Positions 1-7,462 of a stretch of DNA of 27,003 nucleotides are shown in pieces. The DNA is from a virus: positions 1 through 27,003 of IMG/VR virus record IMGVR_UViG_3300042475_000520. One strand, written 5' to 3'. The notes beneath the pieces are model-generated. The model saw only the letters and a program-made list of their open reading frames with translations, searched no databases and was not told where the DNA came from. The first letter of the stretch is position 1, and every line of letters begins with the position of its first letter. The translations under genes and the position numbers were made by a program.

Positions 1-96
1 CAGCTCTACGCCGCCGCTAAGGTCGGTGAGCAGAAGATCATTGAAATCAACGCACGCAGCTTCATGCTGGTTAACATTAAAGGAGTCAAGAAATGA
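1..96 (+). CDS. C-terminal end of an upstream phage gene (partial)
   Basis: An open frame runs from the window edge to a TGA at 94-96 and gives the last 31 residues of a protein that begins outside the window. The visible part has a helical, charged stretch and ends in a Lys-Lys tail. The stop overlaps the start codon of the next gene in an ATGA arrangement, which is the same coupling used along this whole operon, so I take the frame as real. Nothing in 31 residues identifies a family. Confidence 0.6.
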   Translation, partial: QLYAAAKVGEQKIIEINARSFMLVNIKGVKK

Positions 97-317
97 ACGA
101 GAACGCGCCTGTATTGGCGGATGTCAAGTGGTTCACCACTGGCAAAGGTATCGTGGGCATCGCGGCTGTGAGGACTGAGACAGGTGACCTCACGTTCCGC
201 ATTTGCCCAGTTGATGGTTTTAACGCGGTGATTGACGCTAACTTGGTCATGTCACACGGAGCGGTTTTCCCTGAGGACGCCGGTTATGCAGTATTCGCAC
301 GGGAGGATTCAGAATGA
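93..317 (+). CDS. Hypothetical 74-aa protein leading the modification cluster
   Basis: This small acidic protein is not one I recognise. It has no membrane segment, no Cys/His metal motif and no P-loop. It looks like a compact alpha/beta domain. The start is well supported: AAAGGAG lies about 7 bases before the ATG, and the ATG overlaps the upstream stop. Its own stop overlaps the next start (ATGA at 314-317), so it is translationally coupled to the PLP-enzyme gene. That position allows a role in the modification pathway, but nothing in the residues shows it. Confidence 0.7.
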   Translation: MNENAPVLADVKWFTTGKGIVGIAAVRTETGDLTFRICPVDGFNAVIDANLVMSHGAVFPEDAGYAVFAREDSE

Positions 318-1270
318 ACACAGTATTTCCTGAGTTAGCTATTGACCGTAACTTGGTCAAGTGGGAGCAACACCTCGGCACTCAGACGCCATGGGAGAAC
401 CGCAAAGGTATGTGGTTCAAACGTGATGACTACTTTGCCCCGCTCGGCTACAGTGGTCCGAACGGCTCAAAGATGCGCCAGCTCATCTGGTACGTCAACA
501 AGTTTCGTCAGGGTAAGACCCACATTGTCACTGGCGCTAGCATTCAGTCCCCTCAGCTGAGCATGAGCGCTATTGTCGGTGCACATTACGGGTTGCGTGC
601 TCGGCAGATCGTCTATAGCAAGCCTGAGACGGTGTTGCGTCATGAGAACCCTCGCATTGCCTACGGCTTTGATGCTGAGTTTGAGTTCGCTTCTGGTCCG
701 TACAACCCTATCCTGCAACGTAAAGTTGTTGACCTGACGCAGCCGACGTCGCTCGTAGTTGAGTACGGTATTACTGTGCCGCATGACCGCTACCCTGAGG
801 ATGATGTGCGTAAGTTTCACGAGGTCGGCGCTCATCAGACGACCAACATACCGCCTGAAGTCAAGCGGCTCATCGCCCCTGCTGGGTCTTGTAACTCGCT
901 GACGAGCATCATGCTCGGCTTGAGCCGCGACTCGCACAACATTGAGGAACTGTTCACCATAGGTATTGGTCCTGACAAACGCGGTTGGATGCGTCAGCGC
1001 CTCGCCTACATCGGCGTGGACGTTGATAAGCTGCCGTTCAAGTGGAAGCACTATAGCCTACACGATAGCGGCTACAGCAAGTACAGTGACCACTTTACCG
1101 GTGAGAATTTTGACGGCATCAAGTTTCACCCGACCTACGAGGCTAAGATGTGGCGCTGGTTGACACACCATGGCCAATTAGATTATGATGACCAGACCGC
1201 CTTTTGGATCGTGGGCAGCGCCCCTGACACGAAAGTTGTTGAACCCTTTTACACTAGGAAAACATCATGA
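314..1270 (+). CDS. PLP-dependent enzyme, fold type II (ACC deaminase / D-cysteine desulfhydrase-like), probable DNA-base modification enzyme
   Basis: The 318-aa protein resembles fold-type II PLP enzymes. The stretch at residues 34-57 (WFKRDDY...NGSKMRQL) matches the family block whose Lys holds PLP, here Lys53. Residues 73-94 (TGASIQSPQLS...GAHYGL) match the block with the catalytic Ser in QSN, here QSP. PAGSCNS at 189-195 fits the phosphate-binding loop. Seen alone it could be a free amino-acid lyase. It is coupled by ATGA overlaps to genes for base hypermodification, and PLP enzymes are known partners in such phage pathways, where they process the amino acid attached to thymidine. I therefore infer that it acts on the modified base in DNA. 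Family fold is fairly sure; substrate and reaction (decarboxylation, elimination or deamination) are open. Confidence 0.78.
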   Translation: MNTVFPELAIDRNLVKWEQHLGTQTPWENRKGMWFKRDDYFAPLGYSGPNGSKMRQLIWYVNKFRQGKTHIVTGASIQSPQLSMSAIVGAHYGLRARQIVYSKPETVLRHENPRIAYGFDAEFEFASGPYNPILQRKVVDLTQPTSLVVEYGITVPHDRYPEDDVRKFHEVGAHQTTNIPPEVKRLIAPAGSCNSLTSIMLGLSRDSHNIEELFTIGIGPDKRGWMRQRLAYIGVDVDKLPFKWKHYSLHDSGYSKYSDHFTGENFDGIKFHPTYEAKMWRWLTHHGQLDYDDQTAFWIVGSAPDTKVVEPFYTRKTS

Positions 1271-2265
1271 CAGATTATCGTCTGCCGAAAAACCGCGCAG
1301 AGTATTTCACCGCGCTCTACAAGATGAATCTTGAGCACGGGGTTATGCCAGGACTCGTCTACTTGTACATGCCTGAACTCGCTCGCCGCCATAATTGGAA
1401 CGCTGAGCAGAAGCTCTGGTTCGCATTCTTGAACGGCTTGACGCAGAACCCAATCACCTCGCTGCGCATATTTGATCAGCTGCCGATGGTTCCTCCTGCG
1501 GGCGCGGCGCTGACTAAGTTTGAGGAATGGTTCAATGCTGAGTGGGATACGCTACAGTTTGACACTGACCGCCGGTATCAAAAGAAAGACACAGTGCCCG
1601 CGATCAAGACTTACGCCCAGCTCGTTGAAGTTAGCGGCTCGCAGCAAGCTATGCTCACTGGCGCATACTCAGAGTTGTGGAGCCACGTGCGTGACTCGTA
1701 CTTTTCGTTCGGTCGCCTGTCATCGTTCAGCTACCTAGAGTATGTTCACCTGAACGGGTTCGGCGCTGACTGTGATGACCTGTTGTTCAGCGACAAGTCA
1801 GGTAGCAAGTCACACCGCAATGGAATGCTGTTCTTGATAGGCAAAGATGAGCTGGTCTGGGACAAGCGCCTACCTAACGGGCAGGAGGGTAACTACCCTA
1901 AATTTAATTTGATGTGCGGCTTCCTCGCTGCGGAGGCTGATAAGTTTGTTGATAACTTTAAAGCCGCTCACCCTGACGTACCTAATGCTGGTCGCTTCAC
2001 TATGGAGTCAAACCTCTGCACATTCAAGAATCATTTCTTCGGTCGTCGGTACCCAGGAGTTTACGCCGACATGGCGCAGGAGCGCATTGAGTGGGCTGAC
2101 TTGCGCGGTCAAAACGCTTACACCGATGTGTTCAAAGACATGCGGTCTCAACTGCTGCCGGAATGGTTGCGTGTTGAATGTGAGAGTTCACCTATGACCG
2201 TGAAAGAGAAAGCCGCCGTGTTTCCTGAGACCGGTTCACCCTTTAGAGCGGAGTATTTCCTATGA
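1267..2265 (+). CDS. Alpha-glutamyl/putrescinyl thymine pyrophosphorylase-like protein (amino acid:DNA transferase group)
   Basis: The 332-aa protein has the conserved blocks I associate with aGPT-Pplase proteins, a DNA-glycosylase-related helical family. The blocks are FSFGRLSSFSYLEYV at 147-160, GSKSHRNG at 179-186, and a C-terminal block at 247-274 with ESNLC, RRYPGVY and ADMAQERI. Family members displace the pyrophosphate from phosphorylated hmdU in DNA with an amino acid or amine, forming the hypermodified thymidine. It sits between the PLP enzyme and the kinase, with 4-bp overlaps on both sides, which fits that order of reactions. The acceptor amine (Gly, Ser, Glu, putrescine or other) cannot be read from sequence. 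Family recognition is from memory of the motifs rather than from a search. Confidence 0.8.
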   Translation: MTDYRLPKNRAEYFTALYKMNLEHGVMPGLVYLYMPELARRHNWNAEQKLWFAFLNGLTQNPITSLRIFDQLPMVPPAGAALTKFEEWFNAEWDTLQFDTDRRYQKKDTVPAIKTYAQLVEVSGSQQAMLTGAYSELWSHVRDSYFSFGRLSSFSYLEYVHLNGFGADCDDLLFSDKSGSKSHRNGMLFLIGKDELVWDKRLPNGQEGNYPKFNLMCGFLAAEADKFVDNFKAAHPDVPNAGRFTMESNLCTFKNHFFGRRYPGVYADMAQERIEWADLRGQNAYTDVFKDMRSQLLPEWLRVECESSPMTVKEKAAVFPETGSPFRAEYFL

Positions 2266-2843
2266 GCCAGATTGTCAATATTCGCGGCTGCAATGGTTCT
2301 GGCAAGACCACAATCGTGCGGCGCTTCCTCACTAAACTGCCGACTCAGGCGCTGGGTGGTAAACCTGACCGCCCGTTGGGTTACAAAGTAGATGCCTCTG
2401 TTTGGGGTATTATGACCCCTGTGTTTGTAGTAGGTAGCTACGAGAACACATGCGGCGGCGCAGACGGAATCAAAACACAAGAGGAGATCGCTGATCGCGT
2501 GGTCAAGGCGCATGGCCACGGTCATGTGCTCGTTGAAGGGTTGCTGATGAGCAAGTCAAGCAGCGGCGGGCATGTAGCTCCGATACTGAAAGACCACGGC
2601 GCGATATTCTCGTTCTTGAACACCCCTTGGGAGATCTGCTTAGAGCGGGTTTTGCAGCGTCGCGCGGCGGCGGGTAATGAGAAAGTATTTGATCCCGAGA
2701 AGACCATGCGCACGGCGTATGAGCAATGTCATAGGAGCGCAGAAATACTAACTGAAGCGGGCGGTTATGACGTTCGTTTCCTAGATTGGCAAGACCCCGT
2801 CTCTGGTGTTGTAGCGTATTTGAAGGAGAATGAAAATGCGTGA
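2262..2843 (+). CDS. 5-hydroxymethyl-dU DNA kinase-like P-loop kinase
   Basis: The 193-aa protein starts with a beta strand and a perfect Walker A loop, GCNGSGKTT at residues 9-17. A block at 58-70 (GSYENTCGGADGI) is characteristic of the phage kinases that phosphorylate 5-hydroxymethyl-dU in DNA. VLVEGLLMSK at 89-98 fits the Walker B strand, and RVLQRR at 129-134 can supply the lid arginines. Its role would be to phosphorylate hmdU in DNA and so activate it for displacement by the transferase. It lacks the helical domain that some members carry, and the next gene encodes what looks like that domain as a separate protein. A free-nucleotide kinase is the main alternative, but the GSY...CGG block and the neighbours argue against it. 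Confidence 0.83.
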   Translation: MSQIVNIRGCNGSGKTTIVRRFLTKLPTQALGGKPDRPLGYKVDASVWGIMTPVFVVGSYENTCGGADGIKTQEEIADRVVKAHGHGHVLVEGLLMSKSSSGGHVAPILKDHGAIFSFLNTPWEICLERVLQRRAAAGNEKVFDPEKTMRTAYEQCHRSAEILTEAGGYDVRFLDWQDPVSGVVAYLKENENA

Positions 2844-3759
2844 CAATTGCCCATACCCGATGCCGACACCGGAGACTGTGTGCTCGATGCCAAGTCTGCT
2901 TTATTTCATCTGGGAGCGAGAGGCTATTCGCCTTGCCCGTGAGAACGGTCACAGCGCCCCGTGGACTAAAGACCCCGTGCTTGACAAATACAAGTTTACC
3001 AATATTCACCGCTGTGACGACCGCGTCTCGCAGTGGATCATTGATAAGTTGATAACCCCGCACCTTGAGCGCTCTGACCTCTGGTTCACCCTGCTGATCG
3101 CTCGCCTGATCAACTGGCCACCCACGCTACAAGCGCTCATCAACAAGGGCGTCATTCCCTGCACTCCGCAAGAGTTTGACGCTGACATGTTTGAGCACAC
3201 GCTTGAGCGCATCAAGAACGACGGCAAGAAGGTCTACTCCGGCGCGTACATGCTCTACCCGACTAAGATGGAGCCAGGAGGCAACAAGTCTAAGGCGGTG
3301 GCAAAATACATCATCGGCAGCGCCGTTGAGAACGCTGAGAGCATTGACAACACGCTATGGGAGGCGGGCGAGGCACCGACAATAGAACGCTTTGTGACTG
3401 AGTTAAGCAAGTGCTTCGGCATTAGCACTTTCATAGCCGGTCAAGTGGCTGCTGATTTGACTTATGCTCCTGGTCATCTGGACACGGCTGAGGACTTATA
3501 CAGCTATGCACCGGTGGGTCCAGGGAGTTCACGCGGTCTCAACTACTTGTTAGGCAAGTCGCCTTACGCCACGTGGAAGCAGAAAGAGTTCAATGCCGAG
3601 CTGAGCATCGTCTTTAGCGAGATTGTTGACAAGTTAGAAATCATAGACATGACGCTGCACGATGTGCAGAACTGCATGTGTGAGTTCAGCAAGTACTGCC
3701 GCGCTGTGCTCAGCGAGGGTAAACCTAAAACAAATTATCAACCAGAAACGGAGTTCTAA
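2836..3759 (+). CDS. 5-hmdU DNA kinase helical-domain / DNA base transferase family protein
   Basis: This protein of about 307 aa opens with a family block at roughly residues 24-68 (FIWEREAIRL, PWTKDP, YKFTNIHRCDDRVSQW). I know this block from the helical domain of phage 5-hmdU DNA kinases and related base-modifying proteins. Further blocks are GPGSSRGLNYLLG near 228-240 and HDVQNCMCEFSKYCR near 275-289. It has no P-loop. An ATG at 2830 is only 1 base from the AAGGAG at 2823-2828, whereas the ATG at 2836 is 7 bases away, so I chose 2836. It probably recognises or flips the modified base for the kinase, or is a second transferase. The adjacent separate kinase suggests a two-subunit version of a usually fused enzyme. 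Confidence 0.72.
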   Translation: MRDNCPYPMPTPETVCSMPSLLYFIWEREAIRLARENGHSAPWTKDPVLDKYKFTNIHRCDDRVSQWIIDKLITPHLERSDLWFTLLIARLINWPPTLQALINKGVIPCTPQEFDADMFEHTLERIKNDGKKVYSGAYMLYPTKMEPGGNKSKAVAKYIIGSAVENAESIDNTLWEAGEAPTIERFVTELSKCFGISTFIAGQVAADLTYAPGHLDTAEDLYSYAPVGPGSSRGLNYLLGKSPYATWKQKEFNAELSIVFSEIVDKLEIIDMTLHDVQNCMCEFSKYCRAVLSEGKPKTNYQPETEF

Positions 3760-4797
3760 ATGGAGTTAGTCGTACGCAACGTCAATCAGGCTTTCAGTGA
3801 GATATTCTGGAAGCTCAAAGTGCTCAACCTACAACCTGAGCAGACCCGCAATGGTCCCGCAATCGTGTACCCAGAGATGGTGACCACGGTCTATAAGTGT
3901 CCGTCTGAGCGGGTGCTGTTTCACAGGGGTCGTGACGCGAACCCTATCTTCCACTTGATGGAGTCAATCTGGATGCTCGCTGGGCGTAACGATGTTGCGT
4001 TCTTACAGCAGTTCAATAAGCGTATGGTCGAGTTCAGCGACGACGGCAAGACATTTAACGCTGCCTACGGTCACCGCTGGCGTAAACACTTCGGTCATGA
4101 CCAGCTTGACGATGTCATCAAGATGCTACGCCGCGACCCTAACAGTCGTCAAGCCGTTATTCAAATGTGGGACGATGCTGACTTGAGTAAGAAGACCAAG
4201 GACAAGGCATGTAACATGCAGGTCATCTTTGATACACGCGGCGGTCGCCTCAACATGACGGTGATCAACCGGTCTAACGATATCTGGTGGGGTGCTTACG
4301 GCGCTAACGCTGTGCACTTTAGTTTCCTGCAAGAGTTCATTGCCGCCGCCATAGCGCACAGAATCGGCGTGTACCGTCAAGTGAGTAATAATTTTCACTT
4401 GTACACAGAACTTTATAACGCGAAGCCTTACTTGGTGTCCCCGCCGGACTCACATGACTATGACCATTACTCTAACGGCTCGGTGCGTCCGCTGCCGATC
4501 ATGCTGAATGGCGAGTACAAGTTATTCCTGACGGAGTGTGAGATGTTCTGCCATGACCCGTTCAATGAGCGTATACATTATGCTAACCCGTTCTTTGAGC
4601 ACATCGCCCGCCCTATGGCTATGATCAGTCGTGTGCGTAAGATTCACGCCGGTGACGGTCGCAGCTATGCCGCTAAGATCCGCGCTGAAGACTGGCGTCG
4701 CGCCGCTTTTGATTGGATTGACCGCCGCGACCACGCTCGCAAGATCAAAGAGGAAGATGACGAGATAAATGAGATGCGGGAGACGCTGAAAAAATAA
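3760..4797 (+). CDS. Thymidylate synthase family protein, probable dUMP hydroxymethylase
   Basis: The 345-aa protein has the thymidylate synthase core. YGHRWR at 103-108 matches the family block, the nucleophile Cys151 lies in KACNMQ, and RSND at 171-174 matches the phosphate-binding RSxD. GANAVHF at 181-187 carries Asn183 where uracil-specific members have Asn and dCMP hydroxymethylases have Asp, and FHLY is at 212-215. It therefore should act on dUMP. Sequence alone does not separate methylation from hydroxymethylation. Lying directly after the hmdU-kinase and transferase genes, it is best read as the enzyme making 5-hydroxymethyl-dUMP. About 50 residues after the core are charged and helical. 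It begins right after the upstream TAA, with GGAG 8 bases before the ATG. Confidence 0.85.
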   Translation: MELVVRNVNQAFSEIFWKLKVLNLQPEQTRNGPAIVYPEMVTTVYKCPSERVLFHRGRDANPIFHLMESIWMLAGRNDVAFLQQFNKRMVEFSDDGKTFNAAYGHRWRKHFGHDQLDDVIKMLRRDPNSRQAVIQMWDDADLSKKTKDKACNMQVIFDTRGGRLNMTVINRSNDIWWGAYGANAVHFSFLQEFIAAAIAHRIGVYRQVSNNFHLYTELYNAKPYLVSPPDSHDYDHYSNGSVRPLPIMLNGEYKLFLTECEMFCHDPFNERIHYANPFFEHIARPMAMISRVRKIHAGDGRSYAAKIRAEDWRRAAFDWIDRRDHARKIKEEDDEINEMRETLKK

Positions 4798-4828
4798 TTT
4801 ACTTTTTGTAAGAAATGTGAGCTATAAT
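4798..4828 (+). promoter_or_regulatory. Sigma70-like promoter before the HD phosphohydrolase gene
   Basis: In the 64-base gap after the thymidylate-synthase-like gene there is a perfect TATAAT at 4823-4828. A weaker TTTACT at 4798-4803 lies 19 bases upstream and matches 4 of 6 bases of the -35 consensus. The gap is AT-rich, unlike the flanking genes, and is the only real gap in the left arm. It would start a second rightward transcript for the HD, DUF3310 and polymerase genes. Confidence 0.55.
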
Positions 4829-4836
4829 TTCTTACA
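4807..4836. promoter_or_regulatory. Inverted repeat over the -10 box, probable operator
   Basis: TGTAAGAAA at 4807-4815 and its exact complement TTTCTTACA at 4828-4836 are 9-bp arms separated by 12 bases. Arm centres are 21 bp apart, two helical turns, so a dimeric repressor could bind both on one face of the DNA. The spacer contains the TATAAT box. No T-run follows the right arm on the plus strand, which argues against a terminator. Confidence 0.55.
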
Positions 4837-4861
4837 TAACTGCTAACTGGAGAACTTTTTT

Positions 4862-5350
4862 GTGAAACATACTCTCGATTTTATTCTGGCTGGAAGCGAA
4901 GTGAAGCGGTATCATACCGTCACCACTCTCGTGTCTGAAACAGTCGGTCATCACTCTCACGGCGTAGCTATGCTGTGTTTGTTGTTTGATCCGATGGCGA
5001 GTCGTCAAATGCTGATGGCTGCGTTGTTTCACGACCTCGCTGAACATCAGACCGGTGACATCCCCTCCCCCGCTAAGCGTGAGTTCGGCATCGGCGGTAA
5101 GGTAGACGAATTAGAGCTGCGACTTATGACCGCTGCCGGAATCGTCATGCCTCACCTCTCGCCTGAAGACAAGCGCACTCTCAAACTCGCTGACGTAGCT
5201 CAGGGTGCGTTGTTTTGCGCTCGGGAAATTTCATTGGGTAACAAACGCATGCGCCGCGTATTTGACCGCTACATCAGCTATGCGGAAGAGTTGATTCTGG
5301 TCGGTCGCGAGCGCGAAATCTTCAACATGATTAAGGAATACGCAGCATGA
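4862..5350 (+). CDS. HD-domain phosphohydrolase (YfbR/DatZ-like nucleotidase or dNTPase)
   Basis: This 162-aa HD-domain protein has VKRYH at 14-18, His33, the HD pair His57-Asp58 followed by DLAEHQTGDIPSPAK to residue 72, and a distal Asp111 in LADVAQG. This layout fits YfbR-type 5'-deoxynucleotidases and the small phage dATP hydrolase DatZ. It starts with GTG; TGGAG lies 9 bases upstream. It has its own promoter and operator-like site. The substrate cannot be read. Near a predicted dUMP hydroxymethylase it may remove dTMP or dTTP, or another nucleotide that competes with the modified one, much as hmdU phages such as SPO1 suppress thymine nucleotides. Its stop overlaps the next start (ATGA). 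HD nuclease function seems unlikely at this size. Confidence 0.8.
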   Translation: MKHTLDFILAGSEVKRYHTVTTLVSETVGHHSHGVAMLCLLFDPMASRQMLMAALFHDLAEHQTGDIPSPAKREFGIGGKVDELELRLMTAAGIVMPHLSPEDKRTLKLADVAQGALFCAREISLGNKRMRRVFDRYISYAEELILVGREREIFNMIKEYAA

Positions 5351-5619
5351 GCGCGGCTAATCAAAAACAAATAGGCGGTAATCACTACAAGCACGGCGGC
5401 GAGGAGCACTGGGACCGTGTGAATCGTTTGAACCTGAATTACTTTCAGGCGGCTACTACTAAGTACGTTGAGCGGTGCTACCTCAAAGGTAACCCGATTC
5501 AAGACTTACAGAAAGCCGTTCATTTCCTTGAGAAGCTGATTGAGATCGAGCAGCGTAAAGCTGATGCGGCTTGCAGTGACGGTGCTGAGCCGACTCGTGG
5601 CTATGTTAACCAAGACTGA
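5347..5619 (+). CDS. DUF3310 family protein
   Basis: The 90-aa protein matches the DUF3310 pattern. KQIGGNHYK is near the N-terminus, followed by EHWD, LNYFQAATTKYVERCYLKG in the middle, and DLQKAVHFLEKLIE near the C-terminus. This small helical family is widespread in phages and often lies among nucleotide-metabolism and replication genes. It is sometimes named a nucleotide kinase, but the protein has no P-loop and I would not give it that role. It is coupled to the HD gene by an ATGA overlap and runs into the polymerase gene. Confidence 0.82.
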   Translation: MSAANQKQIGGNHYKHGGEEHWDRVNRLNLNYFQAATTKYVERCYLKGNPIQDLQKAVHFLEKLIEIEQRKADAACSDGAEPTRGYVNQD

Positions 5620-7462
5620 AATGGGCACTTGGGTGTTTGATACTGAAACTCTACCTAACCGCACTTTGTTCTGCGCAAAGAACATTGAGACGGGCGAGTG
5701 GTTTGACCTGTGGCGTCATGATGACGACGCACCGGCTCGCCTTACGCGGTTCGTGCAGCAGTCAGACAGTACATTTATTGGCTTCAACAGCAAGTCATTT
5801 GACAACGCGGTTGTGGCGGCGTTCTGCCTCGGCAGGACTGAGATTGAGATCAAGCGCATTGCTGATGACATCATCACGAACCGCCTAGCGCCGTGGAATG
5901 CGATGCGTAAGCATAATTTACGTAGCGTTATTCTTGATGACATTGACTTGATTGAGGTCGCCCCGTCATTCGTAGGTTTGAAAGCCTATGGTGCTCGCAT
6001 GCACATGCCTAAGTTGCAGGATATGCCGATCGCTCACGACGACATGATCACCCCTGATCAAGAGCCGATGCTACTTGAGTATTGCCACAACGACGTTGAC
6101 ACAACGGCTGAGCTGTTGAATCAACTCGAGGGTGAGCTTATGCTGCGCGTTGAGATGAGCCGCCGTTACGGAGCCGACATGCGTAGCAAGTCTGACTCGC
6201 AAATGGCTGAACAGGCTTACATCACCAGCATGGGTCTCAAACGTCAGGATAATGACATCCCTAAGACGGTCAGATATACGCCTCCGGCGTTCCTGAAGTT
6301 TATGGATGCCGAGCTACAGGGGCTGCTTGATCGCGTCTCTGAGCACGTGTTCAACATGAACCCCGTCACTGGGCACGTCAGGCTTCCAGATTTTCTCGGG
6401 CTAAAGACGATTAAATTCGGCAGCGGCGAGTACCAGCTCGGCGTGGGCGGTATTCACAGCGTACATGATAGGCAGGTGTGTCACATCGCTGGTGATGATC
6501 ACATGTGCGACATTGACGCGGCTTCGTTCTACCCGAGTATCATTCTTGAGTGCGGGTTCATACCGGTCGCGTTAGGTAAGCGCTTCGTAGAAGAGTACCG
6601 CAAGATCTATGAGCGCCGCCTAGAAGCAAAGCGTAACGGCGACAAAATCACCGACGCGACCCTGAAGATTTCATTGAATGGTACGTTTGGCAAACTCGCT
6701 AGCCGCTTCTCGGTGTTGTACTCGCCGGACTTGATGTTGGCGGTCACGCTGACTGGGCAGTTCACCCTGCTCATGTTGATTGAGTGGCTTGAGCGAGCAG
6801 GGGCTTTGACTTTGTCAGCTAATACTGACGGTATTGCAATTCGTTACACTAAGGAGCAGAAAGAGCTGGTTGAGAAGGTTGTCAACAAATTCAGCGAGGT
6901 GTCTGGTTTCTCATTTGAGTACACGCCGTATCGCGCCTTAGCTGTCAAAGATGTCAATAATTACATTGCGGTCAAACCTGATCGCAAATTAAAAGTGAAA
7001 GGAATCTATGCGCCGTTATCTCTCAAGAAAAACCCAACGGCTCAGGTATCGTCAGATGCTGTGGGAGCATGGCTGGCAGAGGGTACTCCGTTTGAAGACA
7101 CGATTAGGTCTGCTCCGTTCACGGACTTTATCAGTGCCCGAAATGTTACCGGCGGCGGTCAGCAGAACGGCGTTTATCTTGGCAAAGTCGTACGGTGGTA
7201 TCAATCAACGGATGCTAGCAATGAGCCTATCAAGTACGCTACGAATGGCAACAAGGTTCCGAAAACCGAAGGCGCTAAGGCATGCATGACCCTGCTTGAC
7301 AAGGTCACACACCCAGCTGATTTAGACTATGACTGGTACAACAAAGAGGCGATAAAAATCGCCATAGCGGTCGGCTGCTCTGAGTATCTCACTCCTGAGC
7401 AGATCGCTTTAGTGGCACCACCACCTAAGAAAACTAGGAAAGTTAAAAATGGAACACGGTAA
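5603..7462 (+). CDS. Family B DNA polymerase with 3'-5' exonuclease
   Basis: Numbered from the ATG at 5603 this is a 619-aa polymerase. The proofreading domain has FDTE at 12-15 (Exo I), FNSKSFD at 61-67 (Exo II) and YCHND in the Exo III position. The polymerase domain has motif A DAASFYPS with Asp305, motif B KISLNGTFG starting at Lys355, and motif C NTDG with Asp409. Motif C lacks the first Asp of DTDS but keeps the catalytic second one. At this length it is a compact replicase; I cannot tell whether it is protein-primed. An in-frame ATG at 5540 lies deep in the DUF3310 gene. The ATGs at 5603 and 5621 are both possible and neither has a strong ribosome site. Confidence 0.93.
   Translation: MLTKTEMGTWVFDTETLPNRTLFCAKNIETGEWFDLWRHDDDAPARLTRFVQQSDSTFIGFNSKSFDNAVVAAFCLGRTEIEIKRIADDIITNRLAPWNAMRKHNLRSVILDDIDLIEVAPSFVGLKAYGARMHMPKLQDMPIAHDDMITPDQEPMLLEYCHNDVDTTAELLNQLEGELMLRVEMSRRYGADMRSKSDSQMAEQAYITSMGLKRQDNDIPKTVRYTPPAFLKFMDAELQGLLDRVSEHVFNMNPVTGHVRLPDFLGLKTIKFGSGEYQLGVGGIHSVHDRQVCHIAGDDHMCDIDAASFYPSIILECGFIPVALGKRFVEEYRKIYERRLEAKRNGDKITDATLKISLNGTFGKLASRFSVLYSPDLMLAVTLTGQFTLLMLIEWLERAGALTLSANTDGIAIRYTKEQKELVEKVVNKFSEVSGFSFEYTPYRALAVKDVNNYIAVKPDRKLKVKGIYAPLSLKKNPTAQVSSDAVGAWLAEGTPFEDTIRSAPFTDFISARNVTGGGQQNGVYLGKVVRWYQSTDASNEPIKYATNGNKVPKTEGAKACMTLLDKVTHPADLDYDWYNKEAIKIAIAVGCSEYLTPEQIALVAPPPKKTRKVKNGTR

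Noticed and set aside
467-1051. 194-codon minus-strand open frame opposite the PLP-enzyme gene
   Set aside because: It lies wholly within a gene with clear family motifs on the other strand, has no ribosome site and shows no recognisable protein features.
4862-5350. Evidence for a 2-aminoadenine (Z) genome from the DatZ-like HD protein
   Set aside because: No PurZ-like gene is in the window and the polymerase is family B, not the family A DpoZ. The neighbours point to thymidine modification.
5540-5602. 21-codon N-terminal extension of the DNA polymerase
   Set aside because: It overlaps the conserved end of the DUF3310 gene, and the exonuclease domain begins a few residues after the ATG at 5603.
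6821-6832. NTDG in place of DTDS in polymerase motif C, suggesting inactivation
   Set aside because: The catalytic second Asp is kept, motifs A and B are intact, and NTDG variants are common in phage polymerases.
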